A stretch of DNA of 64,000 bases from Brevibacterium linens ATCC 9172. GTDB lineage: Bacteria > Actinomycetota > Actinomycetes > Actinomycetales > Brevibacteriaceae. The notes beneath the pieces were generated by a model that was given only the letters and a program-made list of their open reading frames with translations, had not been told where the DNA came from and ran no database searches. The stretch is from assembly GCF_900169165.1 (NCBI RefSeq), contig NZ_FXYY01000002.1, positions 248,001 to 312,000 of the forward strand. The letters run 5' to 3'. This document shows, one piece after another, positions 1 to 9,481 of the stretch (within the stretch, counting starts at the first letter, position 1; every line of letters starts with the position of its first letter). A program made the position numbers and the translations under genes.

Positions 1-1487
1 TCCCCGGCAAGAAGGCCATCGGCATCGAGATCCCGAACACCGACCGCGAGAATGTCGCCCTCGGCGACGTGCTGCGCTCGAAGGCCGCCCGCAAGACCGA
101 CCACCCCATGGTCATGGGCGTGGGCAAGGACGTCGAAGGCGGATTCGTCGTCGCCGATCTGTCGAAGATGCCCCACCTGCTCGTCGCCGGTGCCACCGGT
201 GCCGGTAAGTCGAGCTTCGTCAACTCCATGATCACCTCGATCATGATGCGCGCGACCCCCGACGAGGTCCGCATGATCCTCGTCGACCCCAAGCGCGTCG
301 AGCTGACGATCTACGAAGGCATCCCGCACCTGATCACCCCGATCATCACGAATCCGAAGAAGGCCGCCGAGGCACTCGAATGGGTCGTGCGCGAAATGGA
401 CGCCCGCTACGACGACCTCGCGCACTACGGCTTCAAACACGTCAAGGAGTTCAACAAAGCCGTTCGCGAAGGTCGGATCCACCCGCCCGCCGGCTCCGAG
501 CGCGTCCTCCAGCCCTACCCGTACCTGCTGGTCGTCGTCGACGAGCTCGCCGACCTCATGATGGTCGCCCCGCGCGACGTCGAAGCCTCGATCCAGCGCA
601 TCACGCAGCTGGCCCGTGCCGCCGGCATCCACCTGATCCTCGCCACGCAGCGACCCAGCGTCGACGTCGTAACCGGCCTCATCAAGGCCAATGTGCCCTC
701 ACGTCTGGCGTTCGCGACCTCATCGCTGGCCGACTCGCGAGTCGTGCTCGACCAGCCCGGCGCGGAGAAGCTCATCGGACAGGGTGACGCGCTGTTCCTG
801 CCGATGGGTGCGGCCAAACCGATGCGCGTCCAGGGAGCCTGGGTCAACGAGTCCGAGATCGAGAAGGTCGTCGAGCACGTCAAGAGCCAGCTGACCCCGA
901 ACTACCGCGAAGACGTGGCCGTCGAAGCACCGAAGAAGCAGATCGACGAGGACATCGGAGACGACCTCGAACTGTTGCTCCAGGCGATCGAACAGGTCGT
1001 GACCACGCAGTTCGGATCGACCTCGATGCTCCAGCGCAAGCTGCGCGTCGGCTTCGCCAAGGCCGGTCGCCTCATGGACCTCATGGAGTCCCGCGGCATC
1101 GTCGGACCCTCCGAGGGATCGAAGGCCCGCGATGTGCTCGTGCGCCCCGACGATCTGCCCGGCACCCTGGCCATCATCAAGGGCGAGACCCCGCCCGACG
1201 GTGATTCGTCCGGCGCGGCGGCCGACGCCCCGACCGACGGGGGCCAGGGCCACGGCCAGTCCGGATCCGGGCACGCGTCGGCGGCCGGGGACTACGACGA
1301 GGAGTTCGACGACGACTACGGGAACACCTCCCACGGCTCGGCGTCGTCCAGCTCAGCATCGTCCGACCGATACGCGAACGGAGTCGGCCATGCCGGCGAC
1401 CTCACCGTCGGCGACGTCGACCCGGAGACCGGGCTCGAGGTCGTCGAAGCTGCAGGAGAGGACGCCTGGCAGCTCACCGGCCGCTGA
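1..1487 (+). CDS. ftsK: DNA translocase FtsK, C-terminal part (5' truncated by window)
   Basis: Hexameric ATPase that pumps DNA through the division septum and activates chromosome dimer resolution. The reading frame is already open at base 3, so the gene begins upstream of the window. Visible are the Walker A motif GATGAGKSS (about 186-212), the Walker B stretch [10 protein letters not shown] (about 522-551) and the gamma winged-helix domain (about 960-1150, including [19 protein letters not shown]), which reads KOPS-type polarity sequences. The last ~95 residues are a low-complexity Gly/Ser/Asp tail. The gene lies just upstream of pgsA and cinA, as in many actinobacteria. A long hairpin follows the stop codon. 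Identity is secure; the missing N-terminal membrane part cannot be assessed. Confidence 0.97.
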   Translation, partial: PGKKAIGIEIPNTDRENVALGDVLRSKAARKTDHPMVMGVGKDVEGGFVVADLSKMPHLLVAGATGAGKSSFVNSMITSIMMRATPDEVRMILVDPKRVELTIYEGIPHLITPIITNPKKAAEALEWVVREMDARYDDLAHYGFKHVKEFNKAVREGRIHPPAGSERVLQPYPYLLVVVDELADLMMVAPRDVEASIQRITQLARAAGIHLILATQRPSVDVVTGLIKANVPSRLAFATSSLADSRVVLDQPGAEKLIGQGDALFLPMGAAKPMRVQGAWVNESEIEKVVEHVKSQLTPNYREDVAVEAPKKQIDEDIGDDLELLLQAIEQVVTTQFGSTSMLQRKLRVGFAKAGRLMDLMESRGIVGPSEGSKARDVLVRPDDLPGTLAIIKGETPPDGDSSGAAADAPTDGGQGHGQSGSGHASAAGDYDEEFDDDYGNTSHGSASSSSASSDRYANGVGHAGDLTVGDVDPETGLEVVEAAGEDAWQLTGR

Positions 1488-1508
1488 TCCGATCCGAACC
1501 CCACCCCT

Positions 1509-1550
1509 CGCCGAGGCGGCTCACCGTTGCGACGGTGCGCCGCCTCGGCG
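1509..1550. terminator. Hairpin terminator after ftsK
   Basis: A 19-bp stem with one mismatch and a 4-nt TGCG loop (arms 1509-1527 and 1532-1550) starts 21 bases after the ftsK stop. It contains the core CGCCGAGGCGGC, which recurs in other intergenic spots of this window. There is only a weak T-rich tail, so it may act as an intrinsic terminator or as a structured spacer. Confidence 0.65.
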
Positions 1551-1600
1551 ATTGTCGTCGTGAATCTCATGGTTGGAATGATCTGCTCAGCTCACTCCGA

Positions 1601-1606
1601 TAGGCT
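1601..1606 (+). promoter_or_regulatory. -10 element of pgsA, leaderless spacing
   Basis: TAGGCT lies six bases before the GTG start of pgsA. With a usual 6-7 nt discriminator, transcription would begin at the start codon and give a leaderless mRNA. There is no clear Shine-Dalgarno sequence. Confidence 0.55.
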
Positions 1607-1612
1607 GGATGC

Positions 1613-2317
1613 GTGAACGATCGAATCGAGGCCGGAGCCTCCCAGCAGCCCGCAGCGGAACCGAGTCCGTGGAACATTCCGAACGCACTCACGGTGCTGC
1701 GCATCATCATGGTGCCCCTGTTCCTCGTGCTCCTGCTGACCGACGGCGGCAGCGATGTGACCCTGCGCTGGTGGGCGCTCGTCGTGTTCCTGCTGGCCAT
1801 GTTCACCGACTTCGTCGACGGCTACCTGGCCAGGCGGAACAACCTCATCACGAACTTCGGCAAGATCGCCGATCCCATCGCTGACAAATCGCTCATGGCA
1901 GCCGCGCTCATCGGTCTGGCGATCATCGCCGAACTGCCCTGGTGGGTGCCCGTGATCATCCTCGTGCGCGAATTCGGCATCACCGTGCTGCGGTTCTTCA
2001 TGATCCGCATCGCCGTTATGCCCGCCTCGCGCGGGGGCAAGATCAAGACCGTGCTGCAGACGGCGGCGATCGGGCTGTTCCTGGTGGTCTTCCCGCTCTC
2101 GGACGTGGCGCCCTCCGTCGTCTCCGACATCCTCCTCGTCGTCGCCTGGGTCATCATGGCCGCGGCCATCGTCGTCACCATCGTCACCGGCGTCGACTAT
2201 TGCGTGCAGGCGGCGAAGCTGTACAAGGACGCGAAGAACGGCAAGAATGCGCCGAGCGGCGGGGATGGGCCGAGCGCCGGGGACACGCAGACCGGCGGGG
2301 ACACACAGCGTGGCTGA
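1613..2317 (+). CDS. pgsA: CDP-diacylglycerol--glycerol-3-phosphate 3-phosphatidyltransferase
   Basis: Membrane enzyme making phosphatidylglycerol phosphate from CDP-diacylglycerol and glycerol-3-phosphate. The 234-residue product has the CDP-alcohol phosphotransferase signature D-G-x2-A-R-x8-G-x3-D-x3-D at residues 69-91, plus several hydrophobic segments. The last ~30 residues are a Gly/Ala/Lys-rich tail. The start is GTG at 1613, six bases behind a TAGGCT hexamer, suggesting leaderless translation. It overlaps the following cinA by 8 bases. The order ftsK-pgsA-cinA-clgR is common in actinobacteria (pgsA3 in mycobacteria). Other CDP-alcohol transferases share the motif, but the context supports this assignment. 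Confidence 0.93.
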   Translation: MNDRIEAGASQQPAAEPSPWNIPNALTVLRIIMVPLFLVLLLTDGGSDVTLRWWALVVFLLAMFTDFVDGYLARRNNLITNFGKIADPIADKSLMAAALIGLAIIAELPWWVPVIILVREFGITVLRFFMIRIAVMPASRGGKIKTVLQTAAIGLFLVVFPLSDVAPSVVSDILLVVAWVIMAAAIVVTIVTGVDYCVQAAKLYKDAKNGKNAPSGGDGPSAGDTQTGGDTQRG

Positions 2318-2852
2318 GTCCGAGCTGACGGCGACCGCGCGTCGCATCATCTCCACCTGCTCTCAGCTGGGGATCTCACTGGCGTCGGCGGAATCGCTGA
2401 CCGGGGGACGCTTCGTCGCCTCGCTCGTCGACGTGCCGGGCGCGTCGGCCGTGGTGCGCGGGGGACTGGTCACCTACGCCACCGACCTCAAGGCGAGCCT
2501 GGCCGGAGTGAATGCCGACCACCTCGAGGAGACCGGACCGATCGACCCGGTCGTCGCCGCGCAGATGGCCGTCGGCACGGCCGTGCAGTGCGTCGCCGAC
2601 ATCGGGATCTCCTGCACCGGGGTCGCCGGTCCCGATCCGCAGGACGACAAGCCCGTCGGACTCGTCTACACCGCGATCGCCTTCGGCGGGAAGGCGAAGG
2701 TCTTCGAACACGAGTTCACCGGTGACCGCGACGCCATCCGCAGTCAGACGGTACAGGCGATGGCGGTCAACCTCGACGAATTCGTGCGCGAACTCGCCTT
2801 CGGGCCGGAAGCCGGGCAGGGGACAGCCGATCGTGAGTCGGTCGCGGAATAA
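2310..2852 (+). CDS. cinA: CinA-type nicotinamide-nucleotide amidohydrolase (PncC)
   Basis: Single-domain CinA C-terminal protein, 180 residues. The family deamidates NMN to nicotinate mononucleotide in pyridine-nucleotide salvage. The typical ASAESLTGG motif near the N-terminus and the CTGVAGP motif mid-protein are present. A longer frame opens upstream at 2247, but GTG 2310 fits the family start and overlaps the pgsA stop by 8 bases, indicating translational coupling. The N-terminal molybdopterin-like domain of full-length CinA is absent, as in most stand-alone PncC proteins. Confidence 0.92.
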   Translation: MAESELTATARRIISTCSQLGISLASAESLTGGRFVASLVDVPGASAVVRGGLVTYATDLKASLAGVNADHLEETGPIDPVVAAQMAVGTAVQCVADIGISCTGVAGPDPQDDKPVGLVYTAIAFGGKAKVFEHEFTGDRDAIRSQTVQAMAVNLDEFVRELAFGPEAGQGTADRESVAE

Positions 2853-3029
2853 CGCCGACCGCTGTGGGGTTGACCGGGTGATGACCATCGGACGAAAATT
2901 CTCCAAAGTCTTCGAATGGACTGGCAATACCATCCGCTCGGGGCACCAGGTTGGTGCTGTGTCACGGCCAGGTTGTAAGGTTGTTGGAACTACATTGACG
3001 GGACGCGCTGACAAAGGGAGGGCCGCGTT

Positions 3030-3359
3030 ATGTTACTGAGAGTCGAAATCGGCGACGCACTACGTTCCGCCCGCCGTCGTCAAGGACGCACCCTTCGCGA
3101 TGTCTCGACCGGGGCCAGCGTTTCGCTGGGCTACCTCAGTGAGATCGAGCGCGGACAGAAGGAAGCCTCTTCGGAGCTGCTGTCGGCGATCTGTGAAGCA
3201 CTCGATCTGCCGCTGTCGGCACTGCTGTCGTCCGTGTCCGATCGCTTCGCTCTCGAAGAGGGCGTGCAGATCCCCGACACCATTCCGCAGGAGCTCTCGG
3301 ACAAGATCCTCGGTCACCCCGAGGGATACTCTTCTCCGCGCCTGGCTGCCAAGCCCTGA
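3030..3359 (+). CDS. clgR: ClgR-type XRE transcriptional regulator
   Basis: 109-residue protein with an N-terminal helix-turn-helix of the Cro/cI type (residues about 8-62, including [16 protein letters not shown]). The sequence and location between cinA and recA match ClgR, which in corynebacteria, mycobacteria and streptomycetes activates clp protease and other proteostasis genes. The ATG at 3030 follows a GGGAGG ribosome-binding site. The stop overlaps the start of the DUF3046 gene in TGATG. ClgR is itself a Clp substrate in other genera, which I cannot test here. Confidence 0.88.
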   Translation: MLLRVEIGDALRSARRRQGRTLRDVSTGASVSLGYLSEIERGQKEASSELLSAICEALDLPLSALLSSVSDRFALEEGVQIPDTIPQELSDKILGHPEGYSSPRLAAKP

Positions 3360-3586
3360 TGCGGCATACGCTCTACTGGATCCTCATGAACGAGGAGTTC
3401 GGTGAGGCTCGCGCCGCCTCCCTGCACACCGACCTCACGCTGAGCTCATTGGGTTCACGAACCGCGGAGCAGGCATTCGAAGCCGGTGTCGAACCTCGCG
3501 ATATCTGGATCGCCGTGTGCGACTCCATGGGCGTTCCCGAATCCCGACGCCTGGGCAAGGAGAAGCCGCGCTCGACTCCGTTCTGA
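3359..3586 (+). CDS. DUF3046 family protein
   Basis: 75-residue protein, conserved in actinobacteria directly upstream of recA and downstream of clgR. It is rich in charged residues, has no membrane segment, and keeps the central HTDLTLSSLG and GVEPRDIW stretches typical of the family. Function is unknown. The start codon overlaps the clgR stop by one base, so the two are probably co-translated. Confidence 0.88.
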   Translation: MRHTLYWILMNEEFGEARAASLHTDLTLSSLGSRTAEQAFEAGVEPRDIWIAVCDSMGVPESRRLGKEKPRSTPF

Positions 3587-3637
3587 TTTCTCGAAGGTGC
3601 GCGAAACCTTCTCTGTCGGCGTGATGTCGGCCGAGTG

Positions 3638-3643
3638 TAGACT
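3638..3643 (+). promoter_or_regulatory. -10 element of the VOC gene, leaderless spacing
   Basis: TAGACT sits six bases before the ATG at 3650. No ribosome-binding site is visible in the gap, consistent with a leaderless transcript. Confidence 0.55.
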
Positions 3644-3649
3644 GACCGC

Positions 3650-4057
3650 ATGAATCAGGCCGTCCCGTTCATCACCTTCCAGCCCAGCCGCGGCCAGAGC
3701 GCCGCCGAAGCCATGGCCACCTATGTCGAGCTCTTCGCCGACGGGCGAGTGATCCTCGACAATCGCTACGGTGCCGAGGGGCCGGGTGCCGAGGGCACGG
3801 TCATCATGTCCGAGATCGAGATCGCCGGCCAGAGACTGCGGTTGAGCGACAGCTTCGTCGCCCACGAGTGGGACATCACCCCTGGTGTCTCGCTCATGGT
3901 CGACTGCGAATCGGCCGAGGAGCTCGAACGCCTCTTCACCGCACTGAGCGCGCAGGGGACTGTGTTCATGCCGCTCGACGACTACGGGTTCGGACCGTTC
4001 GGGTGGGTGGGCGACCGTTTCGGTCTCACCTGGCAGCTGGGCCTGGCGTCGGCCTAG
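3650..4057 (+). CDS. VOC family protein, PhnB-like
   Basis: 135-residue protein of the vicinal-oxygen-chelate superfamily, PhnB/demethylubiquinone-methyltransferase-like subgroup. The family pattern is clear: the N-terminal ITFQP strand, a YVELFADG segment and the C-terminal FGWVGDRFGLTWQL. Members bind a metal or small ligand and the substrate is rarely known. It has its own promoter and stands between DUF3046 and recA, an unusual insertion in an otherwise conserved order. No specific reaction is assigned. Confidence 0.85.
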   Translation: MNQAVPFITFQPSRGQSAAEAMATYVELFADGRVILDNRYGAEGPGAEGTVIMSEIEIAGQRLRLSDSFVAHEWDITPGVSLMVDCESAEELERLFTALSAQGTVFMPLDDYGFGPFGWVGDRFGLTWQLGLASA

Positions 4058-4090
4058 ATTCCGCGGAGACACGCGACACACCCGAATATA

Positions 4091-4106
4091 TAGAACACCT
4101 GTTCCC
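4091..4106. promoter_or_regulatory. LexA (SOS) box upstream of recA
   Basis: The 16-mer TAGAACACCTGTTCCC contains GAAC-N4-GTTC, the core of the Gram-positive LexA site. It lies about 145 bases before recA and just upstream of a possible -10 (TATCCT, 4115-4120). It matches the perfect box between lexA and the LysM gene. Confidence 0.8.
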
Positions 4107-4191
4107 ATGTGGGTTATCCTGGTGAGGAATCACGGGACCTGTGACCATGAGTGGCTGGTTATCCACGGGGGAATCGCTTCCTCTGTCGTTA

Positions 4192-4213
4192 TGTCAGTGC
4201 CATCTTCTAGCCT
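4192..4213 (+). promoter_or_regulatory. PafBC-type (RecA-NDp) promoter of recA
   Basis: TGTCAGTG at 4192-4199, then eight bases, then TAGCCT at 4208-4213. This spacing and sequence match the LexA-independent DNA-damage promoter of mycobacterial recA, driven by PafBC. Transcription would start about 30 bases before the recA ATG. Together with the LexA box it gives recA two damage-responsive promoters. Confidence 0.72.
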
Positions 4214-4248
4214 TGGTCTCAAAGGAAAAGCAACGAAGAGGAGACGTC

Positions 4249-5340
4249 ATGGCACGTACACCCAAGAACCTTCAGGTTCCCACCGGCGGCGACAAGTCGA
4301 AGGCGCTCGAAGCCGCAATGGGCCAGATCGATCGCAACTACGGCAAGGGCGCGATCATGCGCCTCGGCGACGGTGTGCGTGAGCCCATCGCCTCCATCCC
4401 GACCGGTTCTGTCGCTCTCGACATCGCTCTGGGCATCGGCGGTCTGCCGCGCGGTCGCGTCGTCGAGATCTACGGTCCGGAATCCTCCGGTAAGACCACC
4501 GTGGCTCTCCACGCCGTGGCGAATGCACAGAAGGCCGGCGGAATCGCCGGGTTCATCGATGCTGAGCACGCACTGGACCCCGAGTATGCGAAGAAGCTCG
4601 GCGTCGACACCGATCAGCTCCTCGTCTCCCAGCCGGACACCGGTGAGCAGGCTCTCGAGATCGCCGATATGCTCATCCGCTCCGGTGCGCTGGACATCAT
4701 CGTCATCGACTCCGTTGCAGCCCTGGTGCCCAAGGCCGAGATCGAAGGCGAGATGGGAGACAGCCACGTCGGTCTGCAGGCTCGTCTGATGTCGCAGGCT
4801 CTGCGTAAGATCACCGGTGCCCTGGCCCAGTCGAAGACCACCGCGATCTTCATCAACCAGCTGCGTGAGAAGGTCGGCGTCTTCTTCGGTTCCCCGGAGA
4901 CCACCTCGGGCGGTAAGGCCCTGAAGTTCTACGCCTCCGTGCGCATCGACGTCCGCCGCATCGAGACCCTCAAGGAAGGTCAGGACGCGGTCGGCAACCG
5001 AACCCGTGCGAAGATCGTGAAGAACAAGGTCGCTCCGCCGTTCAAGCAGGCCGAGTTCGACATTCTCTACGGCCACGGCATCTCCCGCGAAGGCAGCCTC
5101 ATCGATATGGGAGTCGACAACGGCATCGTGCGCAAGTCCGGTTCCTGGTTCACCTACGACGGCGATCAGCTGGGTCAGGGCAAGGAGAACGTCCGCAACT
5201 TCCTCCGCGACAACCCCGGCCTGGCCGAAGAGATCGAGCTGAAGATCAAACACAAGTTGGGTCTCATCCAGGTCGACGAACCCGAGGACGGCGCCGAGGC
5301 GGCCGGAGAAGCTCAGACGGATGACGTCGAAGTCTCCTGA
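4249..5340 (+). CDS. recA: Recombinase RecA
   Basis: 363-residue strand-exchange recombinase that also triggers LexA self-cleavage. The Walker A motif GPESSGKT is at residues 76-83, and the Walker [11 protein letters not shown] and loop-2 region follow in normal order. ATG 4249 follows GAGGAG and gives the usual RecA N-terminus. The frame is open further upstream to 4141, but that stretch holds the promoter. The C-terminal tail is acidic as expected, and no intein is present. The stop overlaps recX by 20 bases. Regulation is by a LexA box and a PafBC-type promoter. Confidence 0.98.
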   Translation: MARTPKNLQVPTGGDKSKALEAAMGQIDRNYGKGAIMRLGDGVREPIASIPTGSVALDIALGIGGLPRGRVVEIYGPESSGKTTVALHAVANAQKAGGIAGFIDAEHALDPEYAKKLGVDTDQLLVSQPDTGEQALEIADMLIRSGALDIIVIDSVAALVPKAEIEGEMGDSHVGLQARLMSQALRKITGALAQSKTTAIFINQLREKVGVFFGSPETTSGGKALKFYASVRIDVRRIETLKEGQDAVGNRTRAKIVKNKVAPPFKQAEFDILYGHGISREGSLIDMGVDNGIVRKSGSWFTYDGDQLGQGKENVRNFLRDNPGLAEEIELKIKHKLGLIQVDEPEDGAEAAGEAQTDDVEVS

Positions 5341-6355
5341 CGCCTCGTCGACTGACGACGAGTACAGCGGCCACGGGCCCTCCGCAGCGACCGATACGGT
5401 CGGTGCGGGGGACTTCGGCCGGAACGACTCGTCTCAGACCGAGACGCTCTCGCAGCTGCGCAGCGCGATCTCGGAGATCGACCAACGTCATGCCGAAGGG
5501 GAGGCCGGATTCTTCGCCGGTCTCTCCGGCCTCGACGACGGTGATGTCGACGGCGGCAACGGTCGTACCGGCAGCCGAAAGAGTTCCGGGTCGCGTTCCA
5601 GTGCTGGCTCGGGAAAACGGTCGGGGAAATCTGCACGAGCGGCATCGAAGGCCGGCACGACAGCCGGTTCGAAGCGCAAGAAGAACTCGAGCGGCTGGAA
5701 ACGACAGCAGCAGGAACCGGACAACGGGTGGGTCGAGGGCGGTACCGACTCGACTCCGGATTTCATCGACGTTCCTGATTTCCTTGCCGCCGAGAATGAT
5801 GGTCCAGATTTCCTTGATGACAGCGACGGCCCACCCGATTTCGCTGCCGGTTCCGGGCTGAGCTTCGATGACGACGAGGACGAGGCGCCCGACTTCGATG
5901 CGGACTACGCCCAGGCGAAGAAGACGGCCATGAACATGCTCGCCATGCGCGATCACTCCAGCGATGAACTGCGCAAGAAGCTGCTCAAACGCGACCTCAT
6001 GCCCGAAGCGATCGATGTCCTCATCGAAAAATTGCAGAACTCGCGGCTGCTCAACGACGAAGAGTTCGCGCACCGGTTCGCACGGGCACAGCGAGAGAAC
6101 CGGAAACTCTCCCGGTCCGTGCTCAAACGCGAACTGAGCAAGAAGGGCATCAGCCCCGAACTGGCCGCCGAGGCAGTCGCCGACATCGACGGCGAGGAAG
6201 AGCTCGCCCGCGAAGTCGCCGAGAAGAAGGCCGCCTCCACACGGCGCCTCGACTATGCGGTGCGGGAGCGTCGGATCCTCGGCATGCTCGCCCGCCGCGG
6301 CTTCCCCTCGGCGATCTGCATCAAGGTCACACGAGACGTGCTCGCCGACGACTGA
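5321..6355 (+). CDS. recX: Regulatory protein RecX with long disordered N-terminal extension
   Basis: RecX binds RecA filaments and limits their activity. The RecX domain, with three-helix repeats, occupies about residues 200-344 ([20 protein letters not shown] onward). Residues 1-198 have no recognisable fold: residues 85-130 are Lys/Arg/Ser rich, and 146-192 are acidic with five PDF tripeptides (starting at 146, 152, 162, 172, 190). Many RecX proteins have only 150-180 residues, so this one is about double length. It overlaps recA by 20 bases and is surely co-transcribed. The start could lie further in, but ATG 5321 gives the coupled overlap. Confidence 0.92.
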   Translation: MTSKSPDASSTDDEYSGHGPSAATDTVGAGDFGRNDSSQTETLSQLRSAISEIDQRHAEGEAGFFAGLSGLDDGDVDGGNGRTGSRKSSGSRSSAGSGKRSGKSARAASKAGTTAGSKRKKNSSGWKRQQQEPDNGWVEGGTDSTPDFIDVPDFLAAENDGPDFLDDSDGPPDFAAGSGLSFDDDEDEAPDFDADYAQAKKTAMNMLAMRDHSSDELRKKLLKRDLMPEAIDVLIEKLQNSRLLNDEEFAHRFARAQRENRKLSRSVLKRELSKKGISPELAAEAVADIDGEEELAREVAEKKAASTRRLDYAVRERRILGMLARRGFPSAICIKVTRDVLADD

Positions 6356-6390
6356 AACGGCACCCGGGGAACAGCTAGAATAGGTGCGCC

Positions 6391-7887
6391 ATGACTGAAC
6401 TGATTGAATCCCCGACGACATCCGGCACCACCCCTCGCAGCTACGAGGTCAAGACCTACGGATGTCAGATGAACGTGCACGACTCCGAGCGTCTGTCCGG
6501 ACTGCTCGACGACGCCGGCTACGTTCAGGCGAACACCGACGGCCAGGCCGACGTCGTCGTCTTCAACACCTGCGCCGTCCGCGAAAACGCCGACAATCGC
6601 CTCTACGGCAACCTCGGCCAGCTCGCGAAGGTCAAGGAGAACCATCCCGGTCTCCAGATCGCCGTCGGCGGATGCATGGCACAGAAGGATCGCGACACGA
6701 TCGTGAAGAAGGCCCCCTGGGTCGACGTGGTCTTCGGCACCCACAACATGGGTTCCCTGCCGGCTCTGCTCGAACGCGCCCGCCACAACGAGGAAGCGCA
6801 AGTCGAGATCCTCGAAAGCCTCGACGTCTTCCCCTCCACGCTGCCCAGCCGGCGCGAATCCCAGCACTCCGGGTGGGTGTCGATCTCGGTCGGCTGCAAC
6901 AACACCTGCACCTTCTGCATCGTGCCCAGCCTGCGCGGCAAAGAGAAAGATCGCCGTCCCGGCGACATCCTCGCCGAAGTCGAAGCACTCGTCGCCGACG
7001 GAGTCGTCGAAGTCACCCTGCTCGGCCAGAACGTCAACTCCTACGGTGCCGAATTCCGCGACAAGGGCGCATTTGCGAAACTGCTGCGCGCCGTCGGCAA
7101 CGTCGACGGGATCGAACGGGTCCGCTTCACCAGCCCGCACCCGGCGGCCTTCTCCGACGATGTCATCGACGCAATGGCAGAGACCCCGACCGTCATGCCG
7201 CAGCTGCACATGCCGCTGCAGTCCGGTTCGGACACGATCCTCAAATCCATGCGGCGGTCCTACCGGACCAAGCGGTTCATGAACATCCTCGATACCGTGC
7301 GCGAACGCATCCCGCATGCGGCCATCACCACCGACATCATCGTCGGTTTCCCGGGAGAGACCGAAGAGGACTTCCAGGGCACGATGGACATCGTCCGCCG
7401 TGCCCGGTTCTCCCAGGCCTTCACCTTCCAGTACTCTATCCGCCCCGGCACACCCGCGGCCACGATGGACAACCAGGTGCCGAAGGACGTCGTTCAGGAA
7501 CGATTCGAACGCCTCACCGCACTCCAGGACGAGATCGCCTGGGACGAGAACAAAGCCCAGATCGGCCGCGAGGTCGAGGTGCTCGTGACCAAGCTGCCCC
7601 ACGCCGATTCCCCCAGACTGAGCGGTCGGGCCGAAGACAATCGCCTCGTCCACGTGGGAATCCCCGAGGGTGCACAGATGCCGCGGCCCGGTGACTTCGT
7701 CACCGCCACCGTCACCGAGGCGAAGCCCTACTTCCTCCTCGCCGATTCCGGATTCTCCGTGCGCCCGTCCCGCGCCGGTGATGCTTACGACCGGGCACAG
7801 GCCGACAGCTGCGGTGCACCGAGCCCCGGCCAGGGCTCGGCCGGCGCGACGAACCTCGGCATGCCGACCATCCGCACCCGCGGCTGA
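6391..7887 (+). CDS. miaB: tRNA-2-methylthio-N6-dimethylallyladenosine synthase MiaB
   Basis: Radical-SAM methylthiotransferase acting on i6A37 of tRNAs that read UNN codons. The N-terminal domain carries three cluster cysteines (C25, C61, C95) and the radical-SAM motif CxxxCxxC is at C169, C173 and C176. A TRAM domain follows near residue 400. The protein has 498 residues, slightly long because of an Ala/Gly-rich C-terminal tail. A TAGAAT hexamer lies nine bases before the ATG. It forms a unit with the next gene (one-base gap) and miaA, whose product makes the MiaB substrate. Confidence 0.97.
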   Translation: MTELIESPTTSGTTPRSYEVKTYGCQMNVHDSERLSGLLDDAGYVQANTDGQADVVVFNTCAVRENADNRLYGNLGQLAKVKENHPGLQIAVGGCMAQKDRDTIVKKAPWVDVVFGTHNMGSLPALLERARHNEEAQVEILESLDVFPSTLPSRRESQHSGWVSISVGCNNTCTFCIVPSLRGKEKDRRPGDILAEVEALVADGVVEVTLLGQNVNSYGAEFRDKGAFAKLLRAVGNVDGIERVRFTSPHPAAFSDDVIDAMAETPTVMPQLHMPLQSGSDTILKSMRRSYRTKRFMNILDTVRERIPHAAITTDIIVGFPGETEEDFQGTMDIVRRARFSQAFTFQYSIRPGTPAATMDNQVPKDVVQERFERLTALQDEIAWDENKAQIGREVEVLVTKLPHADSPRLSGRAEDNRLVHVGIPEGAQMPRPGDFVTATVTEAKPYFLLADSGFSVRPSRAGDAYDRAQADSCGAPSPGQGSAGATNLGMPTIRTRG

Positions 7888-7888
7888 G

Positions 7889-8554
7889 ATGGGCGCCTTC
7901 GCCGTCATCCCGGCAGCCCCCGTGCTGCTCGAGAACATCGACCACAGCGAAACCACTCGCATGGTCGAACTGCGGACCGCGTTCCACAACACCGTGAGGT
8001 CGCAGTCCGATTGGGCGCTGCCCATCGAGACGCTGCCGCCCGTGGCCGGGCTCGGCGGTTGGGGGATCGACCGTGGAGTCGATACTCGCACGGGTCGATT
8101 TCTGGCCGGATCCGACTGGGTCGATGCCGTTGCGTCCCTGACGACGGACGAACGCAGACTCGCCGAGGCGGCCGACCCGGCCATCATCGTCGCGATCCTT
8201 CACGCTCACGCCGCCGACGTCGGCATCGGCCCGCTCGGATCGAGCGAGAATCTTCTGCTGCCCATCGACCTCTCGGGTGCCGCGACAGAGGACGCGCCCT
8301 TGGCCCCGATCGACGGTGCCGAGGACTTCGATCGTGCTGTCGTGGAGACACTCACCTCCGGGCCCACGATCGACACCGCAAGACTGGTCGAAATCTGTGT
8401 ACGAGCGGAGACCATGGCCGCGAATCTCAGCGTGCTAGCCGCAGGAATCCGCCACCTCGTCGACCACGGTGCTCGGGTGTCGACGCTGGAGCCGGTCATC
8501 GACGAACGTGTCCACGAAGTGCGGACACTCTGCGGAACCGGAAGCTGGGGGTGA
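7889..8554 (+). CDS. Conserved hypothetical protein between miaB and miaA (LigB/extradiol-dioxygenase-like)
   Basis: 221 residues, starting at ATG 7889, one base after the miaB stop. The N-terminus (MGAFAVIPAAPVLL) resembles the start of the actinobacterial protein found between miaB and miaA, for example the mycobacterial Rv2728c region, which is related to class III extradiol dioxygenase-like folds. It has internal Ala-rich segments and no clear metal-binding triad. The tight spacing implies co-translation with the two tRNA-modification genes, but its role is unknown. The open frame extends upstream inside miaB, where the translation looks non-biological. Confidence 0.75.
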   Translation: MGAFAVIPAAPVLLENIDHSETTRMVELRTAFHNTVRSQSDWALPIETLPPVAGLGGWGIDRGVDTRTGRFLAGSDWVDAVASLTTDERRLAEAADPAIIVAILHAHAADVGIGPLGSSENLLLPIDLSGAATEDAPLAPIDGAEDFDRAVVETLTSGPTIDTARLVEICVRAETMAANLSVLAAGIRHLVDHGARVSTLEPVIDERVHEVRTLCGTGSWG

Positions 8555-8560
8555 TCGCCG

Positions 8561-9481
8561 ATGGCTGAGGACAACGCGCCGATCATCACCATCGTCGGAG
8601 CCACTGCCACCGGGAAATCGGATCTGGCGCTGGATCTGGCGGGCCGCCTCGGCGGGGAGATCATCAACACGGATTCGATGCAGTTCTATCGCGGGATGGA
8701 CATCGGCACGGCGAAGCTGCCGGTCGATGAGCGGCGGGGGATCGCGCACCATCTCATCGACATCCTCGACGTCACCGAAGAGGCGAACGTTCAGGACTTT
8801 CAGGCGCGTGCGCGGGCGGCGATCGCGGACATCCGGGGGCGCGGACTGCGGCCGATCCTCGTCGGCGGGTCCGGGCTCTACGTGCGTGCTGCGGTCGACC
8901 ATATGGAGTTCCCGGGCACCGACCCTCAGCTGCGGGCCCGCCTCGAGGCCGAGGTCGCCGTCGACCGGTGGGCGCTGCATCAGAAGCTGCGCGAACTCGA
9001 CCCGAAAGCGGCCGAGAAGATCACCGTCAACGACCAGCGACGCATCGTTCGAGCCCTCGAGGTCATCGAACTCACGGGCCGTGCCTTCAGCGCTCAGCTG
9101 CCGGACTATCAGGAGATCGAACCGACCATCCATCTGGGCCTGAGCGTGGACCGGGCCATTCTGCATGAGCGGATTGCGACACGGGTCGACCTCATGTGGG
9201 ATCACGGATGGGTCGATGAAGTGATTCGGCTCCTCGACGCCGGACTGGCCGAAGGCAAGACGGCGTCGCGCGCCATCGGGTACGCACAGATCCAACGCCA
9301 CCTGTCCGGAGAGCTCACCGCCGCCGAGGCGAAGGATGAGACGACGATCCGCACCCGGCAGTTCGCACGCCGGCAGGACACCTGGTTCCGTCGTGATCCG
9401 CGCATCCACTGGATCGACGGCAGTGCCGCCGACGCCGAGCAGAACCTGGCGGCCGCCCTCGACGTGCTGGGCGGGCACTGA
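8561..9481 (+). CDS. miaA: tRNA dimethylallyltransferase MiaA
   Basis: Transfers the dimethylallyl group to N6 of A37 in UNN-decoding tRNAs, the step before MiaB. The 306-residue protein has the P-loop GATATGKSDLA at residues 13-23, the NTDSMQ substrate motif, and the RIVRALEVIELTG region. It starts at ATG 8561, 6 bases after the previous gene. The last 11 codons are imperfectly duplicated directly downstream of the stop. Confidence 0.97.
   Translation: MAEDNAPIITIVGATATGKSDLALDLAGRLGGEIINTDSMQFYRGMDIGTAKLPVDERRGIAHHLIDILDVTEEANVQDFQARARAAIADIRGRGLRPILVGGSGLYVRAAVDHMEFPGTDPQLRARLEAEVAVDRWALHQKLRELDPKAAEKITVNDQRRIVRALEVIELTGRAFSAQLPDYQEIEPTIHLGLSVDRAILHERIATRVDLMWDHGWVDEVIRLLDAGLAEGKTASRAIGYAQIQRHLSGELTAAEAKDETTIRTRQFARRQDTWFRRDPRIHWIDGSAADAEQNLAAALDVLGGH

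Noticed and set aside
4141..4248. Upstream extension of the recA reading frame
   Set aside because: The stretch contains the PafBC-type promoter, and ATG 4249 with GAGGAG gives the conserved RecA N-terminus.
6253..8187. Minus-strand frame of over 600 codons opposite miaB
   Set aside because: Antisense to miaB and the following gene, with biased Gly/Asp/Val composition and no recognised domain.
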